Origin: Burkholderiales bacterium
GTDB lineage: Bacteria > Pseudomonadota > Gammaproteobacteria > Burkholderiales > SHXO01
NCBI GenBank assembly: GCA_020854105.1
Contig: JADZGB010000027.1
Span: forward strand, 1 to 64,000
Reading direction: 5' to 3'
Length of the DNA stretch: 64,000 nucleotides
Shown here one piece after another: positions 8,279 to 17,287 of the stretch (positions are counted from its first letter, which is position 1; every line of letters starts with the position of its first letter). The notes under the pieces were generated by a model. The model saw nothing but the letters and a program-made list of their open reading frames with translations. It was not told the DNA's origin and did not search any database. Made by a program: the position numbers and the translations under genes.

Positions 8279-9751
8279 ATGAAGCACCGCATCGACCCCG
8301 ATGGCCAGCGCCTTCCGATCAAGCTCGACACCACCTCCAACGGTGAATTCGTTCCCGTTCCCCTGTCCGGGACCAACCGCGCCGCCAACCGCATGGCGCA
8401 GGAGGCCGCCTCCCGCAACGCCCGGCGCCTCGGGTTGAAGCGGCGCGACTTCCTGCTCTCCACCTGCGGGGCGGCGAGCACGCTGCTCGCGTTCAATGCC
8501 GCCAACGCGGCCGCTGGCAGGACGGGGGGCTATTTCGACCTGCACGCCGATGCCGCGCTCGAGCCGCAACTGGCGCAGGCCTCGCTCGACAAGGCCGAGT
8601 TCATCTTCGACGTGCAGGGCCATTTCGTCGATCCGAACCGGCAATGGCTCGAGACCGCTCCCGCCACCGCGTTCAAGTTCGCCTCCAAGACGCGGTGCGC
8701 GCTGAATACCGGCGACGCTGCACTCAGTCATCTCGCATGCCTGACCCCGGAGGAGTTCGTAAAGGACGTGTTCATGGACAGCGATACCGACATGATGGTG
8801 CTGTCCTTCGTGCCTTCGCGGCGCGATGCCCAGCCGCTCACCATCCAGTCGGCCGACGCGGTACGCCGCATCGTCGATCGCATGGAAGGCACGCACCGGC
8901 TGCTGATCCACGGACGCGTCAACCCCAACCAGCCAGGTGATGTCGAGGACATGGAGGAACTGCGCGACCGCTGGGGCATCGCGGCGTGGAAGACTTATAC
9001 GCAATGGGGGCCGGACGGCAAGGGGTATTTCCTGTCCGACGAACCCGGCACACGCCTGATCGAGAACGCGCGCAAGCTGGACGTGAAGGTGGTCTGCGTG
9101 CACAAGGGGCTGCCCTTCGGCAAGCCCTCGTACGAACACAGCCAGTGCAGCGACATCGGCGTGGTCGCCAGGCGCTTCCCCGACGTGAGCTTCCTGATCT
9201 ATCACTCGGGCTTCGTGCCCGGCGTGAAGGAAGGTCCGTTCGTCGGCAGGGGTGCGGACGACGGCATCGACACCCTGATCCGTTCGCTGGTGGAGAACGG
9301 CATCGGACCGAACAGCAACGTGTACGCGGAACTGGGCAGCACCCGGCGCTTCCTGATGCGCGATCCGGATTCGGCCGCGCATGCGCTGGGCAAGCTGCTC
9401 CGGTATTGCGGCCCCGACAACGTCGTATGGGGGACCGACTCCATCTGGTACGGCTCGCCGCAGGACCAGATCCAGGCATTGCGCACGTTCCAGATCACGC
9501 CCGAGCTGCGCGAGAAGTACGGCTATCCGGAGATCACGCCGCGGCTGCGCGCGAAGATCTTCGGTCTGAACGCGACGCGGCCCTACGGGATCAGCGCGCA
9601 AGAGGTGAAGATGCGCGCACGCGGCGACCGCATCGCACGCGAGCGCCTCGCCTATCTCGAGCGGCCGGAACCGCATTATCGGACCTACGGGCCGAAGACT
9701 CGCCGCGAGTTCCTGAACCTGCTGGCATGGAACGGCGGTTCGCGGGCGTGA
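8279..9751 (+). CDS. Tat-exported amidohydrolase (amidohydrolase-2 family)
   Basis: Protein of 490 aa. The start is set by GGAGGAG at 8266-8272, 6 bp before the ATG. A twin-arginine motif KRRDFLLS lies at about residues 54-61, followed by a hydrophobic stretch ending AANAAAG, so a Tat signal sits behind an unusually long n-region of about 54 residues. The mature part looks like an amidohydrolase-2 TIM barrel: FIFDVQGHFVDP, SFLIYHSGFVPG and the late VVWGTDSIWYGSP, in which the conserved Asp is a metal or acid/base residue. The reaction could be hydrolysis or decarboxylation; members of this family do both. It probably ends the transcription unit that begins with livG. Confidence 0.8.
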   Translation: MKHRIDPDGQRLPIKLDTTSNGEFVPVPLSGTNRAANRMAQEAASRNARRLGLKRRDFLLSTCGAASTLLAFNAANAAAGRTGGYFDLHADAALEPQLAQASLDKAEFIFDVQGHFVDPNRQWLETAPATAFKFASKTRCALNTGDAALSHLACLTPEEFVKDVFMDSDTDMMVLSFVPSRRDAQPLTIQSADAVRRIVDRMEGTHRLLIHGRVNPNQPGDVEDMEELRDRWGIAAWKTYTQWGPDGKGYFLSDEPGTRLIENARKLDVKVVCVHKGLPFGKPSYEHSQCSDIGVVARRFPDVSFLIYHSGFVPGVKEGPFVGRGADDGIDTLIRSLVENGIGPNSNVYAELGSTRRFLMRDPDSAAHALGKLLRYCGPDNVVWGTDSIWYGSPQDQIQALRTFQITPELREKYGYPEITPRLRAKIFGLNATRPYGISAQEVKMRARGDRIARERLAYLERPEPHYRTYGPKTRREFLNLLAWNGGSRA

Positions 9752-9847
9752 ACCTGCGCCGCCGCAGCAGCAGGAGCGGGTGCGGCGCACTCCCGCACGA
9801 GGTGCGCATCGCCGCGCGTGCGGCACGCCTGGCGCGCTGACTCGGCC

Positions 9848-11029
9848 TCAGCTGGCCGGGCCGGTCACGCAGGCCGCGAGGATCTCGATCATCGCGTCGA
9901 CCTCCTCGTGCGTCACGTTGAGCGCCGGCATGAAGCGCAGGCATTCGGGGCGCGGCGAGTTGATCAGCAGTCCGCGCGCGCGCGCCGCGTCGACGATGCG
10001 GCCGCCGATGGGTTGGCCCAGGTCGAGCGCGAGCAGCAGTCCCCGGCCACGCACCTCGCCGAGGTGCTGCGCGCGGGAGAATGCCTCCAGACGGCCGCGC
10101 AGGTGCTCGCCGGTCCTGCGGACCCCGTCCAGGAACTCCGGGGCGCCGATGCTGCCTGCCACGGCCAGGCCGACCGCGCACATCAGGGGATTGCCGTTGT
10201 AGGTGCCGCCCTGGTCGCCCGGCTCGAAGCACGAGACCGATTCGCGCGCCAGCATGGCCCCGAGCGGAACGCCGCCTCCGATGCCCTTGCCCAGCGACAT
10301 GATGTCGGGCTCGATGCCCGCGTGCTCGTATCCGAACAGGTCGCCGGTGCGCCCCATGCCGGTCTGGACCTCGTCCACGATGAGCAGGATCCCGCGTTCC
10401 GCGGTGAGCGCGCGCAGGTCGCGCAGGAACTGCACTGTGGCCGGCCACACGCCCGCTTCTCCCTGGATCGGTTCCAACATCACGCCGACCGTGCGCGGGC
10501 CGAGCAGTGCCTCCACCGAGGCGAGGTCGTTCAGGCGCGCGCGCGGGAACCCGGGCACCTTCGGCTCGAACAGCGCGTCGAACTGCTTCTTGCCCGACGC
10601 GGACATGGTGGCCAGCGTGCGCCCATGGAACGCGCCGTCGAAGGTGATGATCTCGTAGGCACCCTCGCGGTGCCGTGCGCCATACTTGCGCGCCAGCTTG
10701 ATAGCGCCCTCGTTGGCCTCGGCACCCGAGTTGGTGAAGAACACGCGGTCGAAGCAGCTGTGGCGCACCAGCCAGTCCGCCAGGCGGATGCTGGGTTCGT
10801 TGTAGAAGGCAGGACTGGGCGTGATCAGGCGGTGCGCCTGCACGGCGAGCGCGTCGGCGATCGGCTGCGGTGAATGGCCCAGGCAGTTCACTGCCCAGCC
10901 CTGGACGAAATCCAGATAGCGGCGACCCTCGTGATCCCACAGCCAGGATCCCTGGCCCCTGACGAAGATCAGTTCGGGTCGCGTCGTGATGTTCATCAGC
11001 GCACCGGCCGGGAACTGCTCGAAACCCAT
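9848..11029 (-). CDS. argD: Class III aminotransferase, acetylornithine transaminase type
   Basis: PLP-dependent class III aminotransferase of 393 aa. Visible signatures are [38 protein letters not shown], the cofactor-binding [13 protein letters not shown] and the Schiff-base lysine in [15 protein letters not shown]. This pattern and the length match ArgD (N-acetylornithine to N-acetylglutamate-5-semialdehyde, arginine synthesis). No other arg genes flank it, so a broader omega-aminotransferase role is possible. The ATG at 11029 has AGAGG almost abutting it; Met12 (10996) is a possible alternative start. Confidence 0.85.
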   Translation of the reverse strand: MGFEQFPAGALMNITTRPELIFVRGQGSWLWDHEGRRYLDFVQGWAVNCLGHSPQPIADALAVQAHRLITPSPAFYNEPSIRLADWLVRHSCFDRVFFTNSGAEANEGAIKLARKYGARHREGAYEIITFDGAFHGRTLATMSASGKKQFDALFEPKVPGFPRARLNDLASVEALLGPRTVGVMLEPIQGEAGVWPATVQFLRDLRALTAERGILLIVDEVQTGMGRTGDLFGYEHAGIEPDIMSLGKGIGGGVPLGAMLARESVSCFEPGDQGGTYNGNPLMCAVGLAVAGSIGAPEFLDGVRRTGEHLRGRLEAFSRAQHLGEVRGRGLLLALDLGQPIGGRIVDAARARGLLINSPRPECLRFMPALNVTHEEVDAMIEILAACVTGPAS

Positions 11030-11042
11030 CCTCTGTCTGCCC

Positions 11043-12326
11043 CTAGAGTGATTCGACGAATGCCGCCAGCGCCTCGCGCTGCCGGGCGCTCATGCGGCCG
11101 TACGCATCGCGCGCCGCGCGCGCTTCGCCATCGTGCCACAGGATGGCCTCGGCAATCGTGCGTGCCCGCCCGTCATGCAGCAGCCCGGCGTGCGCAGCGC
11201 GCGCCAGGTAGGCACCCAAGCCCCACAGGGGTGCAGTGCGCCACTCGCCGCCTTCTGCGGCACCCTCGGGGCGCCCGTCGCTCAGTCCAGGCCCCAGGTC
11301 GTGCAGCAGAAGATCGGTGTAGGCGCGGACCGGCTCGGCATATCCCTCGCGCCCGAGCTCGGGCAGATGGCATGCAGCGCAGCCTGCCGCCGTGAACAGC
11401 CGCGCGCCTTCACCGGCCGCTGCGGGTTCACGCAGCGCCGATGCTGGGGCGGGAAGCGCACGCAGGTACAGGACCAGGTCGGCGATCTCCGCGTCTTCGA
11501 TCTCCCTCGACTCGCCGGCTGCGAGCCGCGCACACTCCCACTGCACGGGCGGGCAGTCGTGCGCAGGAAAATGCGAGGAGGTGATGCCCAGGTCCATGAA
11601 CAGCGCGCCTGCGGCCCGAGCACGCAGGTCCGGCTGCATCGCCTTGTGGCCGAAGCGGCCCGTGACCGGCTCGCCCCCGCCCGCATCCGGCACGAGGTGC
11701 GCACGCCCCGATACGCCGGCGGCGCGCTGGCCGGCCGCTACGCGGGCGAGCGTCGTCGCGCTCACGTCCTCCAGCAGTCCGAGTCCGCCAAGGGCGGGCG
11801 CGAGCCGCAGCGACACGAGCGTGTCCGCGGACAGTTCGCCGAACGGAAGGCCGGTCAGGTGCAGCACCGGGCGGCGCAGGCTCGCGCGTGTGCCGTCGGC
11901 CAGGGTGATGACATGCTCGTGCCACTCGACGTGGACCTCGCCCTCGCCCGGCACCTTGCCGAGGACGCCCTGGTACTGCAGCTGGTTGCCGTAGGCCGGA
12001 TGCGGCAGCAGCAGCGCGCCCACGCGCTGCGACAGACGCAGCACGCCCTGGCGCAGCGGCACCTCGGCCGAGGCCGGGGGCGATCCCCGGCCGGCGCCGG
12101 CGTGGCAGTCCAGGCAGGTCTCGCCGTTGGAGGTCGGTCCGCGACCCCAGCGCCCCAGCCCCGAGGGCGCCACGCTCCAGCGCTGCTCGAACAGGATCCG
12201 GCCGCGCTCGATGCCCGCCACGTCCTGCACCGGCGTGCCCGCGCGGGACGGCGCGAGCGCAGCGACGCAGGCGAGCGTGACCGCGAGCGCGAGCGCGGCC
12301 GGCGATGGAGGGCGAACACGGAACAT
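11043..12326 (-). CDS. Periplasmic di-heme oxidoreductase (DUF1111/DHOR family)
   Basis: A 427-aa secreted c-type cytochrome. A signal peptide covers about residues 1-30. Two CxxCH heme-attachment motifs are present, CLDCH at 71-75 and CAACH at 316-320, and the C-terminus has the family [21 protein letters not shown]. This matches the di-heme thiol-oxidoreductase-like family, often found near imelysin/iron-uptake genes, but none is seen here. It begins head-to-head with ppk2, about 40 bp apart. The electron partner is unknown. Confidence 0.85.
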   Translation of the reverse strand: MFRVRPPSPAALALAVTLACVAALAPSRAGTPVQDVAGIERGRILFEQRWSVAPSGLGRWGRGPTSNGETCLDCHAGAGRGSPPASAEVPLRQGVLRLSQRVGALLLPHPAYGNQLQYQGVLGKVPGEGEVHVEWHEHVITLADGTRASLRRPVLHLTGLPFGELSADTLVSLRLAPALGGLGLLEDVSATTLARVAAGQRAAGVSGRAHLVPDAGGGEPVTGRFGHKAMQPDLRARAAGALFMDLGITSSHFPAHDCPPVQWECARLAAGESREIEDAEIADLVLYLRALPAPASALREPAAAGEGARLFTAAGCAACHLPELGREGYAEPVRAYTDLLLHDLGPGLSDGRPEGAAEGGEWRTAPLWGLGAYLARAAHAGLLHDGRARTIAEAILWHDGEARAARDAYGRMSARQREALAAFVESL

Positions 12327-12364
12327 CGGATGTGCGCGTATGCTGGCTTCGCGGCCAGGGCCGA

Positions 12365-13186
12365 ATGGAGAGGCAGGTGAACTTCACACGATACAGAGTC
12401 GAGCCGGGCAGTGCACCGGAGCTCGCGCAGCGCGACCCCGCGGCCCGGGGCGGCATTCCCGCGAGCAAGCAGGAGCGTGCCGATAGGCAGGCCGAAATGG
12501 CCGGCCGCATCGACGTGTTGCAGGATCTGCTGTACGCCGAGCACCTGAACCGGATGCTCGTCATCCTGCAGGGCATGGACACCTCGGGCAAGGACGGCAC
12601 CATCCGTCACGTGTTCGGCGAGGTCGATCCTCTGGGCGTGCGAGCCGTGAGCTTCCGTGCCCCCGTGGGCGAGGAGATGGAGCGCGACTATCTCTGGCGC
12701 GTGCACCGGCAGGTGCCGGGCACGGGCGAGATCGTCCTCTTCAACCGCAGCCATTACGAGGATGTGCTGGTCCCGTGGGTGCACGGGCACATCGACCGGG
12801 CGGAGTGCGAGCGGCGCTACCAGCACATCAACGCGTTCGAGCGCATGCTCGCCGAGACCGGCACCACGATCGTGAAGCTCTTCCTGCACATCTCTCGGGA
12901 CGAGCAGCGCAGCCGGCTGCAGGCGCGTCTGGACGATCCGCTCAAGCGCTGGAAGTTCGACCCGCGCGACCTAGAGGTGCGCAGGAAGTGGGATGACTAC
13001 ATGCAGGCGTACGAGGATGCGATCGCGGCCACCTCGTCGCCGTGGGCGCCCTGGTACGTGGTGCCTGCCAACTCCAAGTCCGGACGGAATTTCGTGGTGT
13101 CCTCGCTCCTGATCGACATCCTCGAGCAGCTGAAGATGAAATATCCGGAGCCGTCCCAGGACTATTCAGGCCTCGTATTGGACTGA
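12365..13186 (+). CDS. ppk2: Polyphosphate kinase 2 family protein
   Basis: A 273-aa PPK2 that transfers phosphate between polyphosphate and nucleotides. Walker A reads GMDTSGKDGTIRHVF (G-M-D-T-S-G-K) and the lid/Walker B region NRSHYEDVLVP. The segment DPLKRWKFDPRDLEVR is typical of the class III-like branch, which can phosphorylate AMP and ADP. The ATG at 12365 or the GTG at 12377 (with GGAGAGG just upstream) are both plausible starts. Its 3' end overlaps the 3' end of bioF on the other strand by 25 bp. Confidence 0.9.
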   Translation: MERQVNFTRYRVEPGSAPELAQRDPAARGGIPASKQERADRQAEMAGRIDVLQDLLYAEHLNRMLVILQGMDTSGKDGTIRHVFGEVDPLGVRAVSFRAPVGEEMERDYLWRVHRQVPGTGEIVLFNRSHYEDVLVPWVHGHIDRAECERRYQHINAFERMLAETGTTIVKLFLHISRDEQRSRLQARLDDPLKRWKFDPRDLEVRRKWDDYMQAYEDAIAATSSPWAPWYVVPANSKSGRNFVVSSLLIDILEQLKMKYPEPSQDYSGLVLD

Positions 13187-14382
13187 GCGGAGTCGATCTC
13201 GCGCTCGAGTGTGCGCAGCGCATCGACCAGGCACTGCACGTCCCCGGCGTCGTGTGCCGCGGACAGCGATACGCGCAGGCGAGCCGTCCCGGCCGGCACG
13301 GTGGGGGGGCGGATCGCCGGCACCCAGATGCCGCGCGCGATCAGTGCCGCCGCGAGCGTGACTGCCGCCTCGTTCGTGCCCACGACGATGGGCTGGATCG
13401 CGGTGTCGGACGCCAGCAGGCGGTAGCGCGATCCTGCCAGCCCTGCCTGCAGCTGCCGGGCCAGTTCGCGCAGGCGCGCACGCCGCCAGTCCTCCGCTGC
13501 GATGATCCTCAGCGACTCGTGCAGGGCATCCGACAGCATGGGCGGGGATGCCGTGGTGAACACGTAGGTGCGGGCGCGCTGCAGCAGCCACTCGATGGTG
13601 CAGGCATCGCCGGCCGCGAAGGCTCCGGCCACGCCTGCGGCCTTGCCCAGCGTGCCCATGTGAACGAGGTTGCGCGAATGCACCCCGAAATGCGCCGGCG
13701 TCCCACGCCCTTGCGGCCCCAGGACGCCGAGGCCGTGCGCGTCGTCCAGCACCAGCCAGGCGCGCTGCGCTTCGCACAGCGCGATCAGTTCGCGCAGCGG
13801 CGCGATGGTGCCGTCCATGCTGAACACCGCGTCGCTTGCCACGAGCTTCACCCGGGCCGTGCTCTGCTCCAGCATGCGCGCCAGGGCGCGCACGTCGCGG
13901 TGCGGGTAGACATGCACGTCCGCGCGCGACAGGCGTGCGGCGTCGACGATGGACGCGTGGTTGAGCGCGTCCGAGAACACCGCATCGCCGCGGCCGGCGA
14001 GCGCAGGGACGATGCCCAGATTGGCCATGTAGCCGGTGGAGAACAGCAGGGCGCGCTGGGCGCCGACGAACCGCGCGAGTTCGGTCTCCAGACGCTCGTG
14101 TGCGGACCAGTGGCCGCTGATCAGCGCCGAGGCGCCGGCGCCCGCCGTCTGCGCGCTGCGGCTCGCCGCCTGCAGCAGGCGCGGATCGCCCGACAGCCCC
14201 AGGTAGTCGTTGCTGCAGAAGCTCAGCAGCCATCTGCCGTCGATGCGCAGGCGCACGCCCTCGGCTGCCTCCACGGTGCGCCGTGTACGCCGCAGGCCGG
14301 CGTGGTCGAGTTCGTCCAGGCGGCGCGCCAGTTCGTCGAGAAGGGGGTTCGCGGAGCCGGCTTCGGCGGGTGTCGCGTGCAT
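13162..14382 (-). CDS. bioF: 8-amino-7-oxononanoate synthase (biotin synthesis)
   Basis: A PLP enzyme of 406 aa of the alpha-oxoamine synthase family, condensing pimeloyl-ACP/CoA with alanine. Motifs are FCSNDYLGLSGDPRL, GAGASALISGHWSAHERLE, LVLDDAHGLGVLG and the PLP lysine in HMGTLGKAAGVAG. Length fits BioF. No other bio genes are adjacent, so it is a detached biotin gene. A glycine C-acetyltransferase is the main alternative, but the SGHWSAHERLE segment favours BioF. Confidence 0.87.
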   Translation of the reverse strand: MHATPAEAGSANPLLDELARRLDELDHAGLRRTRRTVEAAEGVRLRIDGRWLLSFCSNDYLGLSGDPRLLQAASRSAQTAGAGASALISGHWSAHERLETELARFVGAQRALLFSTGYMANLGIVPALAGRGDAVFSDALNHASIVDAARLSRADVHVYPHRDVRALARMLEQSTARVKLVASDAVFSMDGTIAPLRELIALCEAQRAWLVLDDAHGLGVLGPQGRGTPAHFGVHSRNLVHMGTLGKAAGVAGAFAAGDACTIEWLLQRARTYVFTTASPPMLSDALHESLRIIAAEDWRRARLRELARQLQAGLAGSRYRLLASDTAIQPIVVGTNEAAVTLAAALIARGIWVPAIRPPTVPAGTARLRVSLSAAHDAGDVQCLVDALRTLEREIDSAQSNTRPE

Positions 14383-14562
14383 GGGAAAGGAGGAGAGAAT
14401 CCCGGGTCGCAGATGATACGACGCGGATCGTCGCGATCCCGGCGAGACGGGGCGAGCGTCCGGGGTCGGCCGTGCAAAATTTTCAAGTCGACGCGCCGCC
14501 AGCCGTTATGGGGTTACTGCCGCGGGGTGATTGCATACCCCCAATTCGCGCCTCAGTTCCCA

Positions 14563-15156
14563 ATGATCGAGCCATCGTCCGCCGTCGGGTCCAGCGCCGA
14601 CGTTCAGTCGTCCGAACTGCACCGCCACATCGCGTATCGCCTGGAAGCATTGGAACAGGAGGTCGCGCGCCTGTCGGGCCGCAACGGCCTGACCGTATGC
14701 GTGTTCAGCGGCGATCTCGACCGGCTCATCGCCGCCTTTTCCATCGCCAATGGCGCGGCCGCGTGCGGGTTGCGGGTATGCATGTTCTTCACCTTCTGGG
14801 GTACCACGCTTCTGCGCAGGCCGCGGGTCGCCTCGCGGGGAAAGCGCCTGGTGGAGCGCATGCTGGGCTGGCTGCTGCCGGCGGGCCCGCACGCCGTGCG
14901 ACTGTCCCGTCTCGACCTGGGTGGACTGGGGCGGCGCATGATCCTGGCCGAGATGCGACGCAAGGGCGTCCCCGATCTCGCCGCGCTGATGGAGATGGCG
15001 AAGAACACCGGGGTGGAGATCCTGGCCTGCGGCATGTCGATGGAATTGATGGGGATCCGTGCCGGGGAACTGATCGATTACCCCGGACTGCGCGTGTGCG
15101 GTGCCGCGCAGTTCGCCGACATGGCGGCCGAGGGCAACGTCACGCTGTTCGTATGA
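14563..15156 (+). CDS. DsrE/DsrF-like sulfur-relay family protein (DsrE2 type)
   Basis: A 197-aa DsrE-superfamily protein. The core starts at TVCVFSGDLDRLIAAFSIANGAA and contains LRVCMFFTFWGTTLLRR, the Cys in VEILACGMSMELMGI and a third Cys in LRVCGAAQFADMA, matching the DsrE2/peroxiredoxin-like branch that handles protein-bound sulfane sulfur. The ATG at 14563 is preferred; a GTG at 14527 is an in-frame alternative. A TusA gene follows after 27 bp and a hybrid kinase 28 bp after that, so the three are probably cotranscribed. The family is associated with sulfur trafficking, usually with TusA and rhodanese partners. Confidence 0.82.
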   Translation: MIEPSSAVGSSADVQSSELHRHIAYRLEALEQEVARLSGRNGLTVCVFSGDLDRLIAAFSIANGAAACGLRVCMFFTFWGTTLLRRPRVASRGKRLVERMLGWLLPAGPHAVRLSRLDLGGLGRRMILAEMRRKGVPDLAALMEMAKNTGVEILACGMSMELMGIRAGELIDYPGLRVCGAAQFADMAAEGNVTLFV

Positions 15157-15183
15157 AGGATCGGACCCGTCGGTGAGGCAACC

Positions 15184-15414
15184 GTGAGCGAGCGCAAGAC
15201 CATCGATCTGACCGGAATGAGATGTCCGGGGCCGATCGTCCAGTTGAATGCGGAGATCCGCCAGATTACGCAGGGGGCGGAACTCGAAGCGCTCAGCGAC
15301 GACCCGGCCTTCGAGCTGGACGCGAAGGCATGGTGCCGACGTACCGGGCACGAGCTGCTGGCGCTGGCGAGCGCCGATGGCATCGTCCGGGCACGCATCC
15401 GGCGGCGGGCGTGA
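15184..15414 (+). CDS. TusA-family sulfur carrier protein
   Basis: A small 76-aa protein with the family-defining motif DLTGMRCPGPIVQLN (Cys-Pro-Gly-Pro), where the Cys carries a persulfide, and the C-terminal AWCRRTGHELL. GTG start at 15184. It sits between a DsrE2-like gene and a hybrid histidine kinase gene with short spacers on both sides. DsrE2-TusA pairs are known to exchange sulfane sulfur; here the third partner is a signalling kinase. Confidence 0.9.
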   Translation: MSERKTIDLTGMRCPGPIVQLNAEIRQITQGAELEALSDDPAFELDAKAWCRRTGHELLALASADGIVRARIRRRA

Positions 15415-15442
15415 CCGGATCGTTGGCGGACGGTGCACCGGC

Positions 15443-17281
15443 GTGAGCAACGTCGACGACCTGTTCAGCAGGTTGGAGGCGATGGCCCGAACGCCGGGCG
15501 GCGACCGCGGCGAGATGGCCGCCGTGGTGCACGCGCTGCGCAGCGAGGTGGGCGCCGCCAGGCGGCGGGCCGACGATCTCGCGCAGGCCCAGGCCGAGGC
15601 CATCGTCAATGCCGGCATGATGATGTCCGAGCTGCAGGAAGCGCAGGCGCAGCTGGAGAAGGCGCGTAGCGCGGCCGAAGCGGCCGACCGCGCGAAGTCA
15701 GAGTTCCTCGCGCACATGAGCCACGAGATCCGCACGCCGTTCAACGGTGTGCTGGGCATGGCGGAGATCCTGCTCAAGAGCGCGCTCAGTCCGCAACAGC
15801 GCCATTGCGCGCTGACCATCCAGGAGTCGGCCAGCGCGCTGCTGAGCGTCATCAACGACATCCTGGACTTCTCGAAGATCGAGGCCGGCAAGCTGTTCAT
15901 CCAGGCCTACGAGTTCAACCTGCGCGACACGGTGGAAGCGGTGGCCCACGCACTGGCCGAGCGCGCCCACCGCAAGCGCCTGGAACTGCTCTGCAGGATC
16001 CCGCACGACATCCCAGCGCGCTGGATCGGCGACGCCGTGCGTCTGCGACAGGTACTCACCAATCTCCTCGGCAACGCGGTCAAGTTCACCGACAGCGGAG
16101 AGACGTCGATCAGCGTGCGCGTGCTGGAGGCGGCCGGCAACGGCAACCGCCGCCTGCGCTTCGATGTCGCCGATACCGGCATCGGCATCGATGCACAGGC
16201 GCAGCGTCGCGTGTTCGAGGCGTTCGCGCAAGCCGACCATCGCAGCCAGCGCCAGTACGAAGGTACGGGCCTGGGTCTGGCGATCAGCGCCCACCTGGTT
16301 GCCCTGATGGGTGGTGAGCTCCGGCTCGAGAGCACACCGGGCAGAGGTTCGCGCTTCTGGTTCGAGATCGAACTGCAGGCAGTCGACGAGGCGCAGGGAC
16401 GACAGGCTTGCCCGGACCGGGTGATTGCTGCAGGCAGACGTGTGCTGGTCGTCGACGACAATCGCACCAACCTCGAGATCTGCGCAGAGCAGCTGAGCGG
16501 TCTCGCCCTGCATACGCTGTGCGTCGGCGACGGCGGCGAGGCGCTGGCGGCCCTGCGCCTGTGCCGGGAGCGCGGCGAGCCGTTCGACCTGGTGATTCTC
16601 GACATGCACATGCCGGCGATGAACGGCCTGGACGTGGCCCGAGCAATCCAGGCAGACGACGCCTTGCGCACCGTCCCCCGCATCCTGCTCAGTTCCGTGG
16701 GCGACAGCGAACCCGCGCACACGCTGGAAGCGGCAGGCATCGCGCGCGCGATCACCAAGCCGGTGCGGCAGGCCGAGCTCCTGGAGTACGTGCTCGCGGT
16801 GCTGGGCCGGCCGGGGGCGCCGCGAACAGTCGCGCCGCTGCCCGCGCCGCAGGCGAGCCTCGCCGGGCGCGTGCTGGTGGCAGAGGACAACGGGGTGAAT
16901 CAGCTGGTCGCACGCGCCATGCTGCGCTCACTGGGACTCGAATGCGAGATCGCAGTCAACGGCATGGCGGCGCTGCAGGCCTGGCAACAGGGCGGATTCG
17001 ACCTGGTGCTGATGGACTGCGAGATGCCCGTCCTGGACGGATACGAGGCGACGCGCCGCATCCGGGACGAGGAGGCCAGCCGCGGACTGGCGCGCGTGGC
17101 GGTCGTCGCGCTCACCGCGAACGTCGTGTCCGGGGTACGCGAGCGCTGCGAGGCAGCGGGCATGGACGCCTACCTGAGCAAGCCCTACAGCGAACGCGCG
17201 TTGGCGCAGGTGCTCGCGCGCTGGCTGCCGCACCACGGTGCCGTGGCGCGCGACGGCACGCACGAAGCCCCCCCGGCCTGA
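15443..17281 (+). CDS. Soluble hybrid sensor histidine kinase with two receiver domains
   Basis: A 612-aa protein with order: N-terminal alpha-helical segment without membrane helices (1-80), HisKA with phospho-acceptor His94 in LAHMSHEIRTPFNG, HATPase (NLLGNAVKFTDSG, DTGIGID, GTGLGLAIS), REC1 with Asp387 in LVILDMHMPAMNG, and REC2 with Asp525 in LVLMDCEMPVLDGYEATRRIR and the Lys of YLSKPYSERAL. No PAS, GAF or transmembrane input domain is visible, so the signal must come through the helical N-terminus or a partner. The GTG at 15443 lies 28 bp after tusA. No cognate output regulator is encoded nearby. Confidence 0.9.
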   Translation: MSNVDDLFSRLEAMARTPGGDRGEMAAVVHALRSEVGAARRRADDLAQAQAEAIVNAGMMMSELQEAQAQLEKARSAAEAADRAKSEFLAHMSHEIRTPFNGVLGMAEILLKSALSPQQRHCALTIQESASALLSVINDILDFSKIEAGKLFIQAYEFNLRDTVEAVAHALAERAHRKRLELLCRIPHDIPARWIGDAVRLRQVLTNLLGNAVKFTDSGETSISVRVLEAAGNGNRRLRFDVADTGIGIDAQAQRRVFEAFAQADHRSQRQYEGTGLGLAISAHLVALMGGELRLESTPGRGSRFWFEIELQAVDEAQGRQACPDRVIAAGRRVLVVDDNRTNLEICAEQLSGLALHTLCVGDGGEALAALRLCRERGEPFDLVILDMHMPAMNGLDVARAIQADDALRTVPRILLSSVGDSEPAHTLEAAGIARAITKPVRQAELLEYVLAVLGRPGAPRTVAPLPAPQASLAGRVLVAEDNGVNQLVARAMLRSLGLECEIAVNGMAALQAWQQGGFDLVLMDCEMPVLDGYEATRRIRDEEASRGLARVAVVALTANVVSGVRERCEAAGMDAYLSKPYSERALAQVLARWLPHHGAVARDGTHEAPPA

Positions 17282-17287
17282 GTCGTC

